This document shows, piece by piece, positions 6,280 to 8,153 of a stretch of DNA of 8,153 nucleotides. Source of the stretch: Oscillospiraceae bacterium. Lineage in GTDB: Bacteria; Bacillota; Clostridia; Oscillospirales; Ruminococcaceae. The notes below the pieces were generated by a model. It was not told the origin of the DNA. It saw only the letters and a program-made list of their open reading frames with translations, and did no database searches. Position numbers and translations under genes: made by a program. Where the stretch lies: NCBI GenBank assembly GCA_017410745.1, contig JAFPPJ010000426.1:1-8153 (forward strand), read 5' to 3'. Position 1 is the stretch's first letter, and each line of letters begins with the position of its first letter.

Positions 6280-7521
6280 ATGAAGATCTCACAACACCAG
6301 CTTGACCTTGTGAATGACAGGATCAGGGCGCTTACGGCATCAGGCAGCTTCTATGGAAAAAAGCTTGAGGCAGCGGGTATAACATCCGTGGCAACTCCCG
6401 AGGATTTTGAAAAGCTGCCGTTTTCGGAGAAGAATGACCTTCGTGACGCATATCCTCTCGGACTTATGACTGCCCCCGAGGAAGAGATCGTGCGCATCCA
6501 TTCATCGTCCGGAACTACCGGTAAGCCTGTTATCATACCCTACACTCAGAAGGATGTGGATGACTGGGCGATAATGTTCGCAAGATGCTACGAGACTGCC
6601 GGCATCACAAAGAAGGATCGCATCCAGATAACCCCGGGATACGGCCTCTGGACGGCAGGCATAGGCTTCCAGAACGGATGTGAGCGTCTCGGTGCTATGG
6701 CAGTGCCTATGGGACCCGGCAATACCGACAAGCAGCTCCAGATGATGCAGGACATGGAGACTACCGTAATATGCTCCACATCGTCATATGCGCTGCTTCT
6801 TGCCGAGGAGATCGCAAAGCGCGGGATAAAGGACAAGATACATCTGAAAAAGGGCGTTATAGGTTCCGAAAGATGGTCGAAGAAGATGCGCGAAAGGATA
6901 TCCACCGAGCTTGGCATCGAGCTTTACGATATATACGGGCTCACGGAGATATACGGCCCGGGCATCGGCATAAACTGCAAGTACGATACAGGTATGCATT
7001 ACTGGGATGATTATATTTATCTTGAGATAATCGACCCTGTTACCGGCAAAGTTCTTCCCGACGGCGAGATGGGTGAGATAGTCATAACTACTCTTGTCAA
7101 GGAGGGTGCTCCTCTGATAAGATACAGGACACACGACCTTTCCAGGATAATACCCGGCAAATGCGAATGCGGCAGGGAATATCCCAGAATAGATGTTATC
7201 ATGGGACGCACCGATGACATGATGAAGATCAAGGGCGTAAATGTGTTTCCGAGCCAGATAGAGGAGATACTCGGCTCCTTCACCGAGATATCGTCGGAGT
7301 ATCAGATAAGGATATCACATCTTGACGGCAAGGACACCATGCGTATATATGTGGAGACATCCGGCAGCTATGATTTTGAGGATGTGGCAAGGCGCATAGC
7401 TGAGAAGGTCAAGAGCCGCATAGGCTTCACACCTATCGTAAAGGTCGTAGAGATAGGCGTGCTCCCGAGAAGCATGAAGAAGACAGCCAGGGTAATAGAC
7501 GAAAGATACGACGAGAACTGA
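6280..7521 (+). CDS. paaK: Phenylacetate-CoA ligase-type aryl-CoA ligase
   Basis: This 413-residue enzyme of the ANL adenylating superfamily activates an arylacetate (phenylacetate, indoleacetate or similar) with ATP and CoA to the arylacetyl-CoA. The ATP-binding P-loop-like motif HSSSGTTGKP is at 74-83. The adenylate-binding IYGLTE is at 218-223 and the YRTHDL core is at 282-287. The hinge and C-terminal lid begin near GRTDDMMKIKG (309-319). The terminal catalytic-lysine region is SMKKTARVID (398-407), where many relatives have a Gly-Lys. A KCECG motif (294-298) could hold a metal, which is inference. The N-terminus is somewhat short, lacking the W-N-P-E lead seen in many PaaK proteins. It follows iorB by 5 nt, so its substrate is probably the acid matching the IorAB product. 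The gene ends in tandem stops TGA-TAA and is followed by a hairpin, so it is probably the last gene of the operon. Confidence 0.93.
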   Translation: MKISQHQLDLVNDRIRALTASGSFYGKKLEAAGITSVATPEDFEKLPFSEKNDLRDAYPLGLMTAPEEEIVRIHSSSGTTGKPVIIPYTQKDVDDWAIMFARCYETAGITKKDRIQITPGYGLWTAGIGFQNGCERLGAMAVPMGPGNTDKQLQMMQDMETTVICSTSSYALLLAEEIAKRGIKDKIHLKKGVIGSERWSKKMRERISTELGIELYDIYGLTEIYGPGIGINCKYDTGMHYWDDYIYLEIIDPVTGKVLPDGEMGEIVITTLVKEGAPLIRYRTHDLSRIIPGKCECGREYPRIDVIMGRTDDMMKIKGVNVFPSQIEEILGSFTEISSEYQIRISHLDGKDTMRIYVETSGSYDFEDVARRIAEKVKSRIGFTPIVKVVEIGVLPRSMKKTARVIDERYDEN

Positions 7522-7529
7522 TAAATGAA

Positions 7530-7564
7530 CAGATAGGCAGGGCGGATGCCCTGCCGGGTATCTG
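7530..7564 (+). terminator. Bulged 14-bp hairpin after the paaK-like gene, probable terminator
   Basis: An inner stem GGCAGGGC/GCCCTGCC (7536-7543 with 7548-7555) closes a GGAT tetraloop. An outer stem CAGATA/TATCTG (7530-7535 with 7559-7564) pairs perfectly, separated on the 3' side by a GGG bulge (7556-7558). It begins 6 nt after the second of two tandem stop codons. There is no immediate run of T; the nearest T-rich stretch starts near 7584. It may therefore be an atypical intrinsic terminator or a 3'-end stabilising or processing structure. Confidence 0.6.
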
Positions 7565-7582
7565 CAATGATCTGACGGTGAA

Positions 7583-7601
7583 ATTTTAATCTGATTTTAA
7601 T
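7583..7601 (+). repeat. Two perfect ATTTTAAT direct repeats one helical turn apart
   Basis: ATTTTAAT occurs at 7583-7590 and 7594-7601, an 11-bp period, immediately upstream of the candidate -35 box. The spacing is typical of tandem sites for OmpR/PhoP-family response regulators, but an A/T-rich UP element would look similar. Confidence 0.5.
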
Positions 7602-7616
7602 GTCTCTTAAAAGACA
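7601..7616. promoter_or_regulatory. Imperfect palindrome overlapping the candidate -35 box
   Basis: TGTCTCTTAAAAGACA is symmetric apart from one mismatched pair: the arms are TGTCT and AGACA, and the centre is TTAA. Its right arm is the AAGACA proposed as the -35 element, so a dimeric regulator bound here could block RNA polymerase. It is a candidate operator only. Confidence 0.35.
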
Positions 7617-7639
7617 GTCTAATATTTATGGTGTAATAT
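7611..7639 (+). promoter_or_regulatory. Candidate sigma-A promoter of the UBA/DUF4342 gene
   Basis: AAGACA (7611-7616, four of six matches to TTGACA) and TAATAT (7634-7639, four of six to TATAAT) are separated by exactly 17 nt. A TG directly precedes the -10 box. Transcription would start near 7646, leaving a leader of about 34 nt before the ATG at 7680. This fits the hairpin at 7530-7564 ending the previous transcript. Confidence 0.55.
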
Positions 7640-7666
7640 AGTATCATGAACTTTCAGACGATTTTC

Positions 7667-7672
7667 GGGAGG
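7667..7672 (+). promoter_or_regulatory. Ribosome binding site of the UBA/DUF4342 gene
   Basis: GGGAGG lies 7 nt upstream of the ATG at 7680, fixing the start of a gene that runs off the window. Confidence 0.75.
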
Positions 7673-7679
7673 CGGTAAT

Positions 7680-8153
7680 ATGTCAGATATGAATGATATC
7701 AAACGCATATGTGATCTCACCGGCGTGTCCTATGATGAAGCAAAGGAAGCGTATGCGGATGCCAAAGGTGATTATTACCTTGCAGTAGGGAATATACAGA
7801 GAAGACACAATAACAATGACAGCAGACGCGGCAGCACAGCCGGCAATGCATCAAATATACAGTCGGACATCCAGTCGGGTTTTGCCAAGTTTTTGAGCAG
7901 CGAGCTTCTCATAGGCAAGGACAAGACATTCTCGATCCCGCTGATACTTGCGGCGATAGTTGCGGTATTCGGATTTGAGATAGCACTTCCTGCGGCGATA
8001 ATCGCATTCTTCTGCGGTGTAAGGTTTACATTCACAGGCCCTCTTTTCCGCAAGGATGTAGTATTAGGCTTCACCAATAATTCTCAGCCGCAGAAAGAAC
8101 CTGAGGTACGCTACACAAATAACACAGCTTATAATTCCCAGAACAGCTACAAG
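7680..8153 (+). CDS. UBA-like and DUF4342-like domain protein, 3' end outside window
   Basis: The frame is open for 158 codons from the ATG to the window edge with no stop, so the protein is partial. Residues about 4-41 look like a bacterial UBA-like three-helix domain, with the T-G-V-S-Y-D-E-A-K-E-A core and K-G-D-Y-Y-L-A-V-G segment. A polar linker rich in Asn, Ser and Gly (43-66) follows. Residues about 68-120 match the pattern of DUF4342: a short polar strand ending in GKDKTFSIPL, then a strongly hydrophobic stretch (86-118) with an internal Pro, then FTFTGP. The hydrophobic stretch could be one or two membrane helices or a buried hairpin. The last visible part (133-158) is rich in Asn, Gln, Ser and Tyr and looks disordered. 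The function is unknown. The gene seems to have its own promoter and strong GGGAGG ribosome binding site, separate from the operon upstream. Only an antisense shadow frame is open for long on the other strand. Confidence 0.8.
   Translation, partial: MSDMNDIKRICDLTGVSYDEAKEAYADAKGDYYLAVGNIQRRHNNNDSRRGSTAGNASNIQSDIQSGFAKFLSSELLIGKDKTFSIPLILAAIVAVFGFEIALPAAIIAFFCGVRFTFTGPLFRKDVVLGFTNNSQPQKEPEVRYTNNTAYNSQNSYK

Noticed and set aside
7775..8077. Minus-strand open frame of 100 codons near the window end
   Set aside because: It is opposite the UBA/DUF4342 gene, whose plus-strand frame has a strong GGGAGG site and recognisable domains.
1..8153. CRISPR arrays, tRNA or rRNA genes, insertion sequences, prophage or defence genes
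   Set aside because: I saw no spaced repeats, cloverleaf-like sequence, transposase motifs or inverted-repeat ends. Gaps between genes are 33 nt or less except 7522-7679.

Overview
The window reads as a bacterial chromosome segment from an anaerobic Firmicute, most like a Ruminococcus or another member of the Oscillospiraceae. The grounds are an oxygen-sensitive ferredoxin-linked oxidoreductase (IorAB), tightly packed genes with AGGAG-type ribosome binding sites, frequent ATA (Ile) and AGG (Arg) codons, and Firmicute-type families (DUF6062, a single-domain uridine-kinase-like enzyme, a UBA/DUF4342 protein). This placement is inferred from gene content; no rRNA or other phylogenetic marker is present. 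All seven genes lie on the + strand.

Layout. (a) Positions 1 to about 140 encode, without interruption, the N-terminal part of a eukaryotic Rab-type small GTPase: P-loop, switch I threonine and the RabF1-like GVEF stretch. It then runs in frame into (b) a bacterial uridine kinase/phosphoribulokinase-like nucleoside kinase ending at 1055. The kinase has no start codon of its own before its Walker A motif. The likeliest explanation is a chimeric contig end; a real fusion or transfer is the less likely alternative. (c) 1089-1769 is a DUF6062 protein with two exactly repeated CxxC-x33-CxxH metal-site motifs. (d) 1772-3898 is ribonuclease R. (e) 3891-5678, 5696-6274 and 6280-7521 are iorA, iorB and a paaK-type aryl-CoA ligase, a compact arylpyruvate/arylacetate module. 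(f) 7522-7679 is a regulatory intergenic region with a strong bulged hairpin, an 11-bp-phased direct repeat, an imperfect palindrome and a candidate sigma-A promoter. (g) From 7680 to the window end there is a UBA-like plus DUF4342-like membrane-associated protein, cut by the window edge.

How the genes work together. Genes (b) to (e) are spaced from an 8-nt overlap to a 33-nt gap and probably share a transcript that ends near the hairpin at 7530-7564. IorAB interconverts aryl pyruvates and arylacetyl-CoA using ferredoxin, and PaaK interconverts arylacetate and arylacetyl-CoA. Together they can either ferment aromatic amino acids to arylacetates or, as reported for rumen bacteria, run in reverse to make Phe/Trp/Tyr precursors from arylacetates. 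The kinase, DUF6062 protein and RNase R are housekeeping or RNA/nucleotide genes with no obvious metabolic link to that module.

The most unusual items are the Rab/kinase junction, the duplicated metal-site geometry of the DUF6062 protein, and the phased repeats upstream of the UBA/DUF4342 gene. I did not find a convincing undescribed multi-gene system.
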